Assembly (NCBI GenBank): GCA_016742175.1
Contig: JACVCH010000023.1
Span: forward strand, 1 to 60,958
Source: Rhizobiaceae bacterium
Lineage (GTDB): Bacteria; Pseudomonadota; Alphaproteobacteria; Rhizobiales; Rhizobiaceae
Direction: 5' to 3'
DNA: 60,958 nucleotides
Position 1 is the stretch's first letter. Each line of letters starts with the position of its first letter. Of the stretch, positions 1 through 7,718 are shown in pieces. The notes under the pieces are model-generated. The model saw nothing but the letters and a program-made list of their open reading frames with translations. It was not told the origin of the DNA and ran no database searches. A program made the translations under genes and the position numbers.

Positions 1-374
1 TGCCCGACGAGGTACGAACCCCCCGAGGCCCACGCGGGTCAGTTCGGCGGACGCGTCGGGTTGTTAAAAGAGCCCGCCGCAGCCCCCGGCCCCGCCCGGC
101 GAGCACGGGTGGCAGGCCCCACTTGTTCCACTGGTCGGCGTCACGGGCCACCACGCCCAGCATCCGGTCGCCCTTGCCGCCGATCAGCAGCGGCAGGCGG
201 GCCTGCACCGGCGGTGGTGAGCAGAGGGCGTCGCGCACCCGGTAGTGGCGGCCCTCGACCGTGGCCGGCGGCGCGGCGCGCCCCCGGGGGGGGCCGGCGC
301 CGGTCGACGGGGGGGCGGGCGTGCGTCACGGCGCAGCCCCTCGTGGGGGCGAGGTGGGAGCCGCATCCCGGCCG
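1..374 (-). other. Foreign contig-end segment with luciferase-like oxidoreductase fragment
   Basis: The glycosyltransferase reading frame that enters from the right loses all similarity to its family at about 374. Read on the minus strand, roughly 265 down to 110 encodes an unrelated peptide. It contains VEGRHYRVRDA, then PPPVQ, LLIGGKGDRM and VARDADQWNKWG in order. This order is typical of the C-terminal half of F420-dependent LLM-class oxidoreductases, which are common in Actinobacteria. The frame decays below 110 and above 265, so base errors or further junctions are likely. The segment is extremely G/C rich with long G and C runs. I infer a chimeric end rather than a gene of this organism. 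The family call rests on the motif order only. Confidence 0.55.
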
Positions 375-1172
375 CAGGTCGATGCCCTCCTGCTGGCCCA
401 TGACGCCGACATAGCCGACGAGATGCGTGCGCCCCTTCTTCCAGGCCGGGTTGGGCGGAACGCGCTTCAGCTTGTCGAGATTGGGGCCGGAACGCACGAC
501 ATAGACGTCGTCCGGTGCCATCTTGCCGCGCTCGATCGCGATGTCGCGATAGGAATTGTTGGTCGCGATGGAGACGTCCGCGAGGCCGAAGGTCAGGCGC
601 TCGGCCAGAACCATCAGCCGCCAGAAGAAGCCGCGCTTGCCGAACTTGGCCTCGTAGAGCTCCGGGTTGATATCGTGGTGATCGAACATGAACTTCTTGC
701 CGAACGGCTTGAAGAGCGCGGCGACGAGGAAGATCAGGTCCGGCGGGTTGCAGGCATGGATTGCGTCGAAGCCGTGGCGGCGAAGCACACGGAAGGCGAG
801 AAATGTTTCCCAGAAGAGGGCCGCCGAATATTCCGCGAGATAGCCGAGCGCGCCGTGGGCGTCGAGCGGCAGCTTGTGACGATAGACATGGATGCCGTCT
901 ATCGTCTCGTGCGGGGCGTCGAAACCCTTGCCGGTTGGGCAGATGACGCTGACCGTCGCACCGGCCTTCTGCAGCGTCGTCGCCTCCTGCCAGACGCGGC
1001 GATCGAACGGCACCGGCAGATTCTCGACGATGATGAGAATACCTTTTCCCGTCAACGGCTTGGCGGCGAGGATTGAATCGGCGCGTTCACGCGCCTCGGC
1101 GGCGCTACGCGCTGAGGGTGTCGGCTTGGCGACGATCGTCGTCGATCGTTCCTGTCTGGGAAGAGCGGTCAT
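375..1172 (-). CDS. GT4 glycosyltransferase, 3'-truncated at chimeric junction
   Basis: This is the N-terminal two thirds of a family 4 (GT-B fold) glycosyltransferase, expected to add a sugar to an exopolysaccharide lipid-linked intermediate at the cytoplasmic membrane. Visible features are the start of the fold (ILIIVENLPVPFDRRVW), an FDAIHACNPPD segment, the FDHHDINPELYEAKFG segment and the linker GYVGVMGQQEGIDL. After that Leu the C-terminal nucleotide-sugar domain, with its EX7E motif, is missing and unrelated sequence follows. The ATG at 1172 was chosen because it overlaps the upstream gene's stop as ATGA; a longer ORF start lies inside that gene. About 266 residues are present where around 400 are normal. 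Confidence 0.8.
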
Positions 1173-2296
1173 GCGACCTCCTTGCGGGTCTGTTCGGAAA
1201 CGCCTCGCTGGGCGATGCGCCGGAAGAGTTCGAGATAGCGGGCCGCACCGGCGGCTTCGGAGAAGGATGCGCCGCGCTGACGCAGCTCTTCGCGGTCCCA
1301 CGAGCGGTCGAGCGCGTCGCCGATTGCGGACGCCATGGCTGCTGGATCAGCCACGGGAGCCAGGATTCCGTACCGGCCGCCCTCGAGGATTTCCGCGGGG
1401 CCGTGCTTGCAGTCGGTCGAAACGACCGGCGTGCCGCAGGCCAGCGCCTCGGCGACGACGTTGCCGAAGCCCTCGTGGAGTGAGGAGAGGACGAACAGCG
1501 AGGCGCGGGCGAGATGGGCGAATGGCGTGTCGACGAAGCCGGGCATGGCGACATCGGCGCTGATGCCGAGGTCATGCGCCTGAGCTTCGAGCGCAGGCCG
1601 CAAAGGCCCGTCGCCGAGAATGACGAGCCGCGCCGGTCGCGACTGCCGGACGCGCGCGAAAGCCGTCAGCAGCGTCGCGAAATCCTTCTGCTCGACCATG
1701 CGGCCCATGGCGACGATGGTGGGGACGCCGTCGGGATAAAGCGACGCGTCGACGGGCGCGGCCATGCGTGCATCCAGATCGTCGGGAACGATGCCGTTGT
1801 GGATCACGTCGATGCGCTCGCGCGGCAGATGGCACGTCTCGGCGAGATCGTCCGCGACGCCGGACGAGACGGCGACGATGGCGTCGGCCTGGCCGAAGAG
1901 GGCGCGGTAGAGAAGCGGCACCGGGCCGAACTTGGCGCCGCGGGTGTCGTTCGCCGACAGTGTGTTGTGCTGGCTCGCGACGATGCGGGTCCTGCCCGTT
2001 CGTGCGAAGGCGGCGGCGCACAGCATGATGTTGTTGTGGTCGTGCCCGGCCATGACGACGTTCGGCCGCGACGCGCGCAGATAGCGGATGAGAGCCGGAA
2101 CCGAGGCCGCCTGCCGGCGCACGCCGAGATCGACGATGCGCACGCCATGAGGCACGTCGCCCAGTAGCTCGCCGCGCCGCTCGTTGAGTGCCAGTTCGAC
2201 CAGATGGCCGCGTTCGATCCACTGGCGGGCGAGGCCGAGATAGAGCCGCTCGATGCCGCCGCCTTCGAGGCTAGGAAGATAAAGCCCGATCCGCAT
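1169..2296 (-). CDS. GT4 family glycosyltransferase
   Basis: A 375-residue GT-B glycosyltransferase of family 4. The N-terminal Rossmann half begins MRIGLYLPSLEGGGIERL with the acceptor-side glycine loop. The C-terminal half shows PTIVAMGRMVEQKDF, RLVILGDGPLR and the donor-binding segment LFVLSSLHEGFGNVVAEALA, which contains the EX7E pair. Family members transfer an NDP-activated sugar to a growing surface glycan. It starts directly after the flippase gene's stop codon (no gap) and overlaps the next glycosyltransferase by 4 bp, so the three genes are translationally coupled. The specific sugar cannot be read from sequence. Confidence 0.88.
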   Translation of the reverse strand: MRIGLYLPSLEGGGIERLYLGLARQWIERGHLVELALNERRGELLGDVPHGVRIVDLGVRRQAASVPALIRYLRASRPNVVMAGHDHNNIMLCAAAFARTGRTRIVASQHNTLSANDTRGAKFGPVPLLYRALFGQADAIVAVSSGVADDLAETCHLPRERIDVIHNGIVPDDLDARMAAPVDASLYPDGVPTIVAMGRMVEQKDFATLLTAFARVRQSRPARLVILGDGPLRPALEAQAHDLGISADVAMPGFVDTPFAHLARASLFVLSSLHEGFGNVVAEALACGTPVVSTDCKHGPAEILEGGRYGILAPVADPAAMASAIGDALDRSWDREELRQRGASFSEAAGAARYLELFRRIAQRGVSEQTRKEVA

Positions 2297-3730
2297 CTAC
2301 GCCCGCCTCAGCCGAAGATTGGTCATCAACATCCGCGCTTCCTGCCGATGGAGGAGCGCGATGAGCGCCAGGAAGGCGACGCCGCCGGCAGCGCCTGCGA
2401 GGACGAGGCGGATGAGCACCCATTCGTCGGCCGTCCACTGCCGGACGAGGGCGGTGGCGACGAAGACGCCGAGCGCGACGGCGAAGGCGCGCAGGAGATC
2501 GCCGAACGCGATGGGCAGTCTGAGAAGGCGCGACGACATCGCGATGCTGGTCACGAGGCCGATGCCGCAGGCCGCAAGATAGCCCCATGCCGCGCCGAGC
2601 GTCGCATATGTCGGGATCAGATAGAGGCTGAGCGCGATGCCGATGATCGCGCCGGGCAGGAGCGAGGCCGATTGCAGCCAGTTGCGCTTGTGCGCGTGGA
2701 AAACGTTGTCGAAGACGAAGACCTTGAAATTGAAGAGGACGACCGAGGCGACGACGACCGGGAACACGGCAGACGCGTCGGCGTGGTAGCTCTCCGGCAG
2801 GACGAGGCCGACGATGTCCGGGCCGAGCACGATGAGAAAGGCAGCCGCCGGCAGGATCAGCATGGCGATCAGATTGAGCTGCCGGACGATGAAGGCGCCT
2901 GCCGCCGCGGCCCCGCGCGTATCGAAGATCGATACCATCTCGGGAAAGGCGCCCTGGTTGATGGCGTTGCCGAGAATGTCGATCGGCTGGCGCGCCAGCG
3001 CATAGGCGGCGGCGTACACCGCGACGACGCCGGCATCGTGGAAAAGCTTCAAAAGCGGGCGCTCGATGGCGTCGAGGCCGAAGCTGATGAGCGCCAGCAC
3101 GACGAGCGGCACGCCGAGCGAGAAGAGTTCGCTATAGGAAAAGCGGGCCGGGCCGCGCTCGACCTTCGAATAGGCGATGCGCAGGCCGATGATGCCGCAA
3201 AGGAGCGTCCCGAGGCTTGTCGCGAGCGAGGCGGCGAGGAAGGTCGGCTCGATGAGGAGGATCGCGGCGATCGGCAGCACGATGACGCAGATCGAGCGGG
3301 CGAATTCCATCATCGTGTAGGTGACGCGCCGCTGCTGCATCTGGAGGACGCACAGCGCGTGGCGCGAGACGCTGCCGGCGACGATGTAGGCCGAGACCGC
3401 CAGCGCGAATTCGCTCGCGCGCTCGGGGACGATGAGGAACGAGGCGAGGATCGCGACGAGGATGGCGGTGAGCGACGTGCCGACGAGCACGGTCGTCGCG
3501 CGCTTGAGGCTGCCCGACGCGATGGTGCCGGTGCCGCCGAGGCGCAGCAGCGCGATGCGCAGCCAGTTGGAAACGGCCGCGTCCGTCATCTCGCCGATGG
3601 CGACGACGAGCGCGAGGAGGCCGTATTCCGTCTGGCTGACGAGCCGCGTCGTGACGATCAGAAGCAGGATCGCCGAAATGCGCGGCAAAAGGATTGCCGG
3701 CAGATAGATGATCGTGGATCGGATCAGCAT
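2297..3730 (-). CDS. Wzx-like polysaccharide flippase (MOP superfamily)
   Basis: A polytopic membrane protein of about 477 residues, matching lipopolysaccharide/exopolysaccharide flippases of the MATE/MOP superfamily that move lipid-linked repeat units across the inner membrane. It opens MLIRSTIIYLPAILLPRISAILL and carries about twelve to fourteen hydrophobic segments separated by short basic loops, as expected. The ATG at 3730 was preferred over an in-frame upstream start because the extra residues are polar, arginine rich and unlike the family. No strong Shine-Dalgarno sequence is visible. It lies among glycosyltransferase, polymerase and chain-length genes, consistent with a Wzx/Wzy-type pathway. 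Confidence 0.85.
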   Translation of the reverse strand: MLIRSTIIYLPAILLPRISAILLLIVTTRLVSQTEYGLLALVVAIGEMTDAAVSNWLRIALLRLGGTGTIASGSLKRATTVLVGTSLTAILVAILASFLIVPERASEFALAVSAYIVAGSVSRHALCVLQMQQRRVTYTMMEFARSICVIVLPIAAILLIEPTFLAASLATSLGTLLCGIIGLRIAYSKVERGPARFSYSELFSLGVPLVVLALISFGLDAIERPLLKLFHDAGVVAVYAAAYALARQPIDILGNAINQGAFPEMVSIFDTRGAAAAGAFIVRQLNLIAMLILPAAAFLIVLGPDIVGLVLPESYHADASAVFPVVVASVVLFNFKVFVFDNVFHAHKRNWLQSASLLPGAIIGIALSLYLIPTYATLGAAWGYLAACGIGLVTSIAMSSRLLRLPIAFGDLLRAFAVALGVFVATALVRQWTADEWVLIRLVLAGAAGGVAFLALIALLHRQEARMLMTNLRLRRA

Positions 3731-3920
3731 GAGGGAGCGCGCGCCTGTTCGACTTCGGCTGCAACCTAGGCGAGACGCGGCCAAGCAATGGTGAACGCGC
3801 CCGGGCTTTCGGACAATTGGGTTACCAAGCGGTTGATCGCGGCCGGCAGGGCGTTGCAGGCGCGTTAGCGGTCTCGACATGGTTTCGCGCTATGGTCGCG
3901 GCGACTTGCAGGAGCCCGCC

Positions 3921-5021
3921 ATGCCCGTCTTGCCACGCATCGCCTATTGCGGCCCGATCGCCCGGCCGGCCGAGCCCGCGCGTGGCGGCTATGAATCGGC
4001 CAACCGGCGCCTGATCGACGATCTGCGGGCGCAGGGGCTGAGCGTTGTCGAATATCCCTATGCGCCGGAGCGCGCGACGCCGGCCGGCAAGGCAGTGGCC
4101 TACGCCTCGAACTTCGCCGGGACGGCGGCGCTGGTGCTGGCCGAGGCGGCACGGTTCGACATCCTCCACATCACGCCGCTGCGCCGCCATTTCATCCTGC
4201 CCGAGGCGGTGATCTGCATGAACGCCAAGGCGCGCGGGCGCGGGCTGGTCATCGACATCCGTGCCGGCTGCTTCATGGACGAGATGAACGAGGGCGCGAT
4301 GGGCGCGCGCGTGCAGGCGAAGCTCCTGCGGCATGCCGACCTCGTGACGGTCGAAGGGCTCGAATATGTCGATTTCGCCCGGCGCTTCACCGATGCGCCG
4401 GTGCATTATTTGCCGAACTACGTTTCGAAGGGACCGGAAGGGCTGGCGGATCACGCGCTGACCAATCCGATCCGGCTCGTCTTCCTGGCGCGCATCGTGC
4501 CGGAAAAGGGCATCGAGACGGCGATCGAGGCGGTTCGCGACCTGACGGCAGGCGGGCTCGATGTGCGGCTCGAAGTGCTGGGTCGCGCCTCGCCGGACTA
4601 TGCCAGAAGGCTCGAAGCGCTGGCGGCCGGCCTGCCTGTTGAGTTCATGGGCGCAGTCAATGCAGAGGTGGTGCGCGAGACCATTCGCGGCGCGCATTTC
4701 TTCATCTTCCCGACGCGCCATGACGGGGAGGGGCACTCCAACGCGCTGACCGAGGCGATGGCGGAAGGTCTGGTGCCGCTTTGCGCCGACAACGGCTTCA
4801 ATCGTTCGGTCGTCGCCGATTGCGGGCGCATCTTCGAGCGCAATGCGGACGGCGCGGCCTATGCGCAGGCCGTGCGCGAGATCGCGGCAAGTGGTGCGTG
4901 GGCGGAACTGTCACGGCGCACCGCCGAGCGGATCGCGCGGAACTACACCGCCGAGACGGTCGTGCCGGGTCTGATCGAGCGCTATCGCGAGATCATGGAA
5001 GGGGCGCGAAAAGCCGCCTAG
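3921..5021 (+). CDS. GT4 glycosyltransferase, opposite to rest of EPS locus
   Basis: A 366-residue GT-B glycosyltransferase. The N-terminal half reads PRIAYCGPIARPAEPARGGYESANRRL. The C-terminal half shows IRLVFLARIVPEKGIETAIEA, LEVLGRASPDYARRL and the donor-site segment FFIFPTRHDGEGHSNALTEAMAEG. ATG 3921 follows AGGAG with 7-nt spacing; an upstream in-frame ATG at 3879 has no ribosome site. It is the only plus-strand gene in the exopolysaccharide locus. It diverges from the flippase gene, and its stop overlaps the stop of the convergent CapK-like gene by 3 bp. It presumably shares the polysaccharide role but must have its own promoter in the 3731-3920 gap. Confidence 0.87.
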   Translation: MPVLPRIAYCGPIARPAEPARGGYESANRRLIDDLRAQGLSVVEYPYAPERATPAGKAVAYASNFAGTAALVLAEAARFDILHITPLRRHFILPEAVICMNAKARGRGLVIDIRAGCFMDEMNEGAMGARVQAKLLRHADLVTVEGLEYVDFARRFTDAPVHYLPNYVSKGPEGLADHALTNPIRLVFLARIVPEKGIETAIEAVRDLTAGGLDVRLEVLGRASPDYARRLEALAAGLPVEFMGAVNAEVVRETIRGAHFFIFPTRHDGEGHSNALTEAMAEGLVPLCADNGFNRSVVADCGRIFERNADGAAYAQAVREIAASGAWAELSRRTAERIARNYTAETVVPGLIERYREIMEGARKAA

Positions 5022-6403
5022 ACGGAGAGCCGCTGGTCGATGAACGGGCGCTTGCCATTGCTGCTGGCGACGAGCGTGTCGACCTTTTCCAGGCGGAACC
5101 GGATGGCCTCGCCGGCCTTGGACTGAAGGGCGGCGACGATGCGCTCGGCCTGTTCGGCCGTGCCGGTTTCGCACGGCACGTATTTCATCACGCAGACACC
5201 GGGCGTGTCCTGGTAGAACTGGAATTCCTTGATGCCGTCGAAGAAGGCGGGGTCGGAGGGCGTGAAGTCCGTCGAGACGATGCGCCGTCCGTCGCGGCAG
5301 ACGAGCCAGGCGGGCTTGCGGCGCGGCGTGATCGCGCGAATGCGCATCCGCCAGCCATTCTCGCGCGCAGCCGCGCGCACGAGCGTCGCGCGGTCCTCGG
5401 TGTCGTAGCGGATGAAGGGCATGCCGCGGGTGATGAACGACGTGCCGACGAGCCGGCCCTCGCGGCCGGGTTCGGTGATCGGTGTGCCCGCATCGTCGAC
5501 GAGTTCGGCGATACCGTAGAGCGGTTCGCACTCATAGGTGTCCGGCTCGCCCGCGACCTCGCCGGCGAAGATCGCCTTTTCGCTCATGCCGTAGAAGGGC
5601 AGGATCGCCGCGTTACCGAATGCGGCGCGGATCGTCTCGCGCTGATGGGCGAAGATCGGCTCGGAGATCGGGAAAACGCCCTCGAGCGGCTGGCGGAGCC
5701 TGCGGCCGGTCGCGAGCATGTGGCGCGAGAGCATTTCCATCGCCGAGGGAAAGCCATGCAGATAGCGGATGCCGCGCTGGTCGATGAGATCGAGATAGAG
5801 GTCCATGTCCTGCGGCGTCATCGGGAAGACGGAGAGGCGCAATTCGCCCAGCGCCGCCTCCCATTCGTGGATGAAGCCCTTGCGGTCGTAGAGATAGGCG
5901 TCGCGCAGCATGGCGCGCGGCGCGCCGGCCTGGAAGCCGCAACGGCTCCAGACGTGGTGGATGAAGGCGATCTCGCGCACGGAACGGTCGCGGTCGAGAT
6001 AGAAGCCGAATGGCGCTTCACCGTTCGATCCGCTGGTGTTGCCGGCGTCGAGCGTCTCGCGTGGCATGGCGAGCGCGGCGGTGCCTGCGGCCGTCAGATC
6101 CTCCTTGGTGAGGACGGGGAGGCGCGCGATCTCGTGCGGCTCCAGCCGCGGATGGCCGCCGATGATCTCGCGATAGAACGGGCTTTTGGAAGCGATGGCG
6201 AGGAGTTCGGCAAAGGCGCGGCGGCGGCGTGCATCGGCGAAGCTGGGATCGTGGACGCTGCGGGCGATGTCCGCGCGCCATTTGCGATAGGCGCCGCCAT
6301 ATTTGAGCGAAGTCGGGACCATCGCCATCAAAGGCGCGATCGACCGACGCAAACCGACCGGACTGCCGACATAGGCGCTGCGCGCAATGTCCAGAAGGCG
6401 CAC
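5018..6403 (-). CDS. CapK/phenylacetate-CoA ligase-like adenylating enzyme
   Basis: An ANL-superfamily (AMP-forming) protein of about 461 residues, of the COG1541 type often called CapK in capsule loci. Visible are a TSGSNGEAPFGFY phosphate-binding loop, FYGMSEKAIFAGE (equivalent of the YGxTE motif) and RYDTEDRATL before the C-terminal subdomain. Family members adenylate a carboxylate. In polysaccharide clusters they are suspected of attaching or processing acyl or amino-acid decorations, but the substrate here is unknown. A GTG at 6403 preceded by GGAGAAG is the likely start; ATG 6328 is the alternative. The much longer frame that runs on to 7792 is a shadow of the polymerase gene. Confidence 0.75.
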   Translation of the reverse strand: MRLLDIARSAYVGSPVGLRRSIAPLMAMVPTSLKYGGAYRKWRADIARSVHDPSFADARRRRAFAELLAIASKSPFYREIIGGHPRLEPHEIARLPVLTKEDLTAAGTAALAMPRETLDAGNTSGSNGEAPFGFYLDRDRSVREIAFIHHVWSRCGFQAGAPRAMLRDAYLYDRKGFIHEWEAALGELRLSVFPMTPQDMDLYLDLIDQRGIRYLHGFPSAMEMLSRHMLATGRRLRQPLEGVFPISEPIFAHQRETIRAAFGNAAILPFYGMSEKAIFAGEVAGEPDTYECEPLYGIAELVDDAGTPITEPGREGRLVGTSFITRGMPFIRYDTEDRATLVRAAARENGWRMRIRAITPRRKPAWLVCRDGRRIVSTDFTPSDPAFFDGIKEFQFYQDTPGVCVMKYVPCETGTAEQAERIVAALQSKAGEAIRFRLEKVDTLVASSNGKRPFIDQRLSV

Positions 6404-6468
6404 GATCTTCTCCGCTGCGATGATTCCTCGCCTCCCGCATACAGGGTTCGGCTTAAGGAAAGTTGAAG

Positions 6469-7713
6469 TCAGCCTTTGGCAACCGGCCGTTGCATGAAGG
6501 CGACGAGCATGACGACGACCATGGTGACGGTCGCCATCTTGGTCGAAAGGTGGTTGTTGGAAAGCGCGACGACGAAGAAGATCGCTGTTCCGATCGCCGC
6601 AGCGCGGCCGTTGAGCCGCAACAGATGGGCGAAGAGATAGACGACGAGCCCGGTGAATAAGAGCGCACCCGGCAGGCCGAGCTGGAAGGTCAGGATGACC
6701 GGCGTGCTCTCGATGTAGAGAAGGTCGAGCCGCGTCTCGACGATGTTCTGGATGTTCGCGATGTCGGTGCCGGCGATGATGTCGCGCCACGAGACGTATT
6801 CGAACACGCGGTAGACATCGAGCCGCGCCATCGCGCTCTCGTCGATCAGCCCGCCCTCGAACCGGTCGAGGAAGCCGGCGCCGATCAGGAGACCGATGGC
6901 GGGAAGGGTGGCGATGGCGGCGAAGGCGAGCACCATCAGCTTCATTGAGGATTGCCGCGCCGCGTCGACGCTTTGCCAGCGCGTCAGCATCAGGCAGGCG
7001 AAGATCGCGATCGCGGCCATGATCGTCGCGGTGCGCGCGCCGGCGGCGGCGGTGCCGATGAGGAGGAGCGTGGCGCCGACAAGCTTGATCGACAGGCGAA
7101 ATCTGCTCGCGACGAGAAAGCCGATGCCGGCGGCGAGCATCAGGCCCTGGTTGAGTGGATGGCCCATCAGGCCTGTCGGGCGGAAATCGAGTTCGCCGAC
7201 ATCGTAGGGAAGGAAGCGTGTTCCCGTCGCGACTTCGCCGATGCCGATCAGCGCGCTCGCCATCAAGATGACGAGCACGACGTGGCCGGCGGTGCGCCGC
7301 ATCTGAAGCGGCAGCATGAAAAGCGTGAGGCCCGCGGCGGCGGCCGCGACATAGGAATCGATCAGGTAGCCCGCCGACCCGCCGCGACCGATCGCGGCGA
7401 GGCCGAGGGCGATGGCGAGCACCCAGAAGCCGAAGAAAAGGAGGGCGCGGAACGGCGCGACTTCCCAGATTTCGAGCCGGATCGGGCGGAACATGGGAAC
7501 GATCGCGGCGACGCCCAGAAGCGCATAGGTTCCGAAATGGATCTTCTCGTAGATCGCGCCCTTTTCGGTCGTGTACTCGACGAACTCGTTCATCAAGGGG
7601 TTGGTGACGAGGATGCGCAGGCAGATCGCACCGATCGCCAGGGCGAAGAGGAACAGCCAGAGCGACCTGTCGCGCGCGCGCCCGAAGGACGCCGAAAGGG
7701 CGGCGTCGCTCAT
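6469..7713 (-). CDS. VpsF-like O-antigen ligase/polymerase family membrane protein
   Basis: A 414-residue integral membrane protein with about ten to eleven predicted transmembrane segments. It has a large periplasmic-type loop in the middle (TGTRFLPYDVGELDFRPTGL then MGHPLNQGLML), the placement seen in Wzy polymerases and O-antigen ligases. The pattern resembles the VpsF group of polysaccharide polymerases. Its stop lies 65 bp before the CapK-like start, and it begins 5 bp after the stop of the chain-length gene. Role as the Wzy polymerase of this locus is inferred from topology and neighbours; sequence identity in this family is always low. Confidence 0.75.
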   Translation of the reverse strand: MSDAALSASFGRARDRSLWLFLFALAIGAICLRILVTNPLMNEFVEYTTEKGAIYEKIHFGTYALLGVAAIVPMFRPIRLEIWEVAPFRALLFFGFWVLAIALGLAAIGRGGSAGYLIDSYVAAAAAGLTLFMLPLQMRRTAGHVVLVILMASALIGIGEVATGTRFLPYDVGELDFRPTGLMGHPLNQGLMLAAGIGFLVASRFRLSIKLVGATLLLIGTAAAGARTATIMAAIAIFACLMLTRWQSVDAARQSSMKLMVLAFAAIATLPAIGLLIGAGFLDRFEGGLIDESAMARLDVYRVFEYVSWRDIIAGTDIANIQNIVETRLDLLYIESTPVILTFQLGLPGALLFTGLVVYLFAHLLRLNGRAAAIGTAIFFVVALSNNHLSTKMATVTMVVVMLVAFMQRPVAKG

Positions 7714-7718
7714 CGCGC

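Noticed and set aside
2204-3769. A 521-codon plus-strand frame opposite the flippase
   Set aside because: Extremely charged, low-complexity translation with no ribosome site, opposite a well-formed membrane protein.
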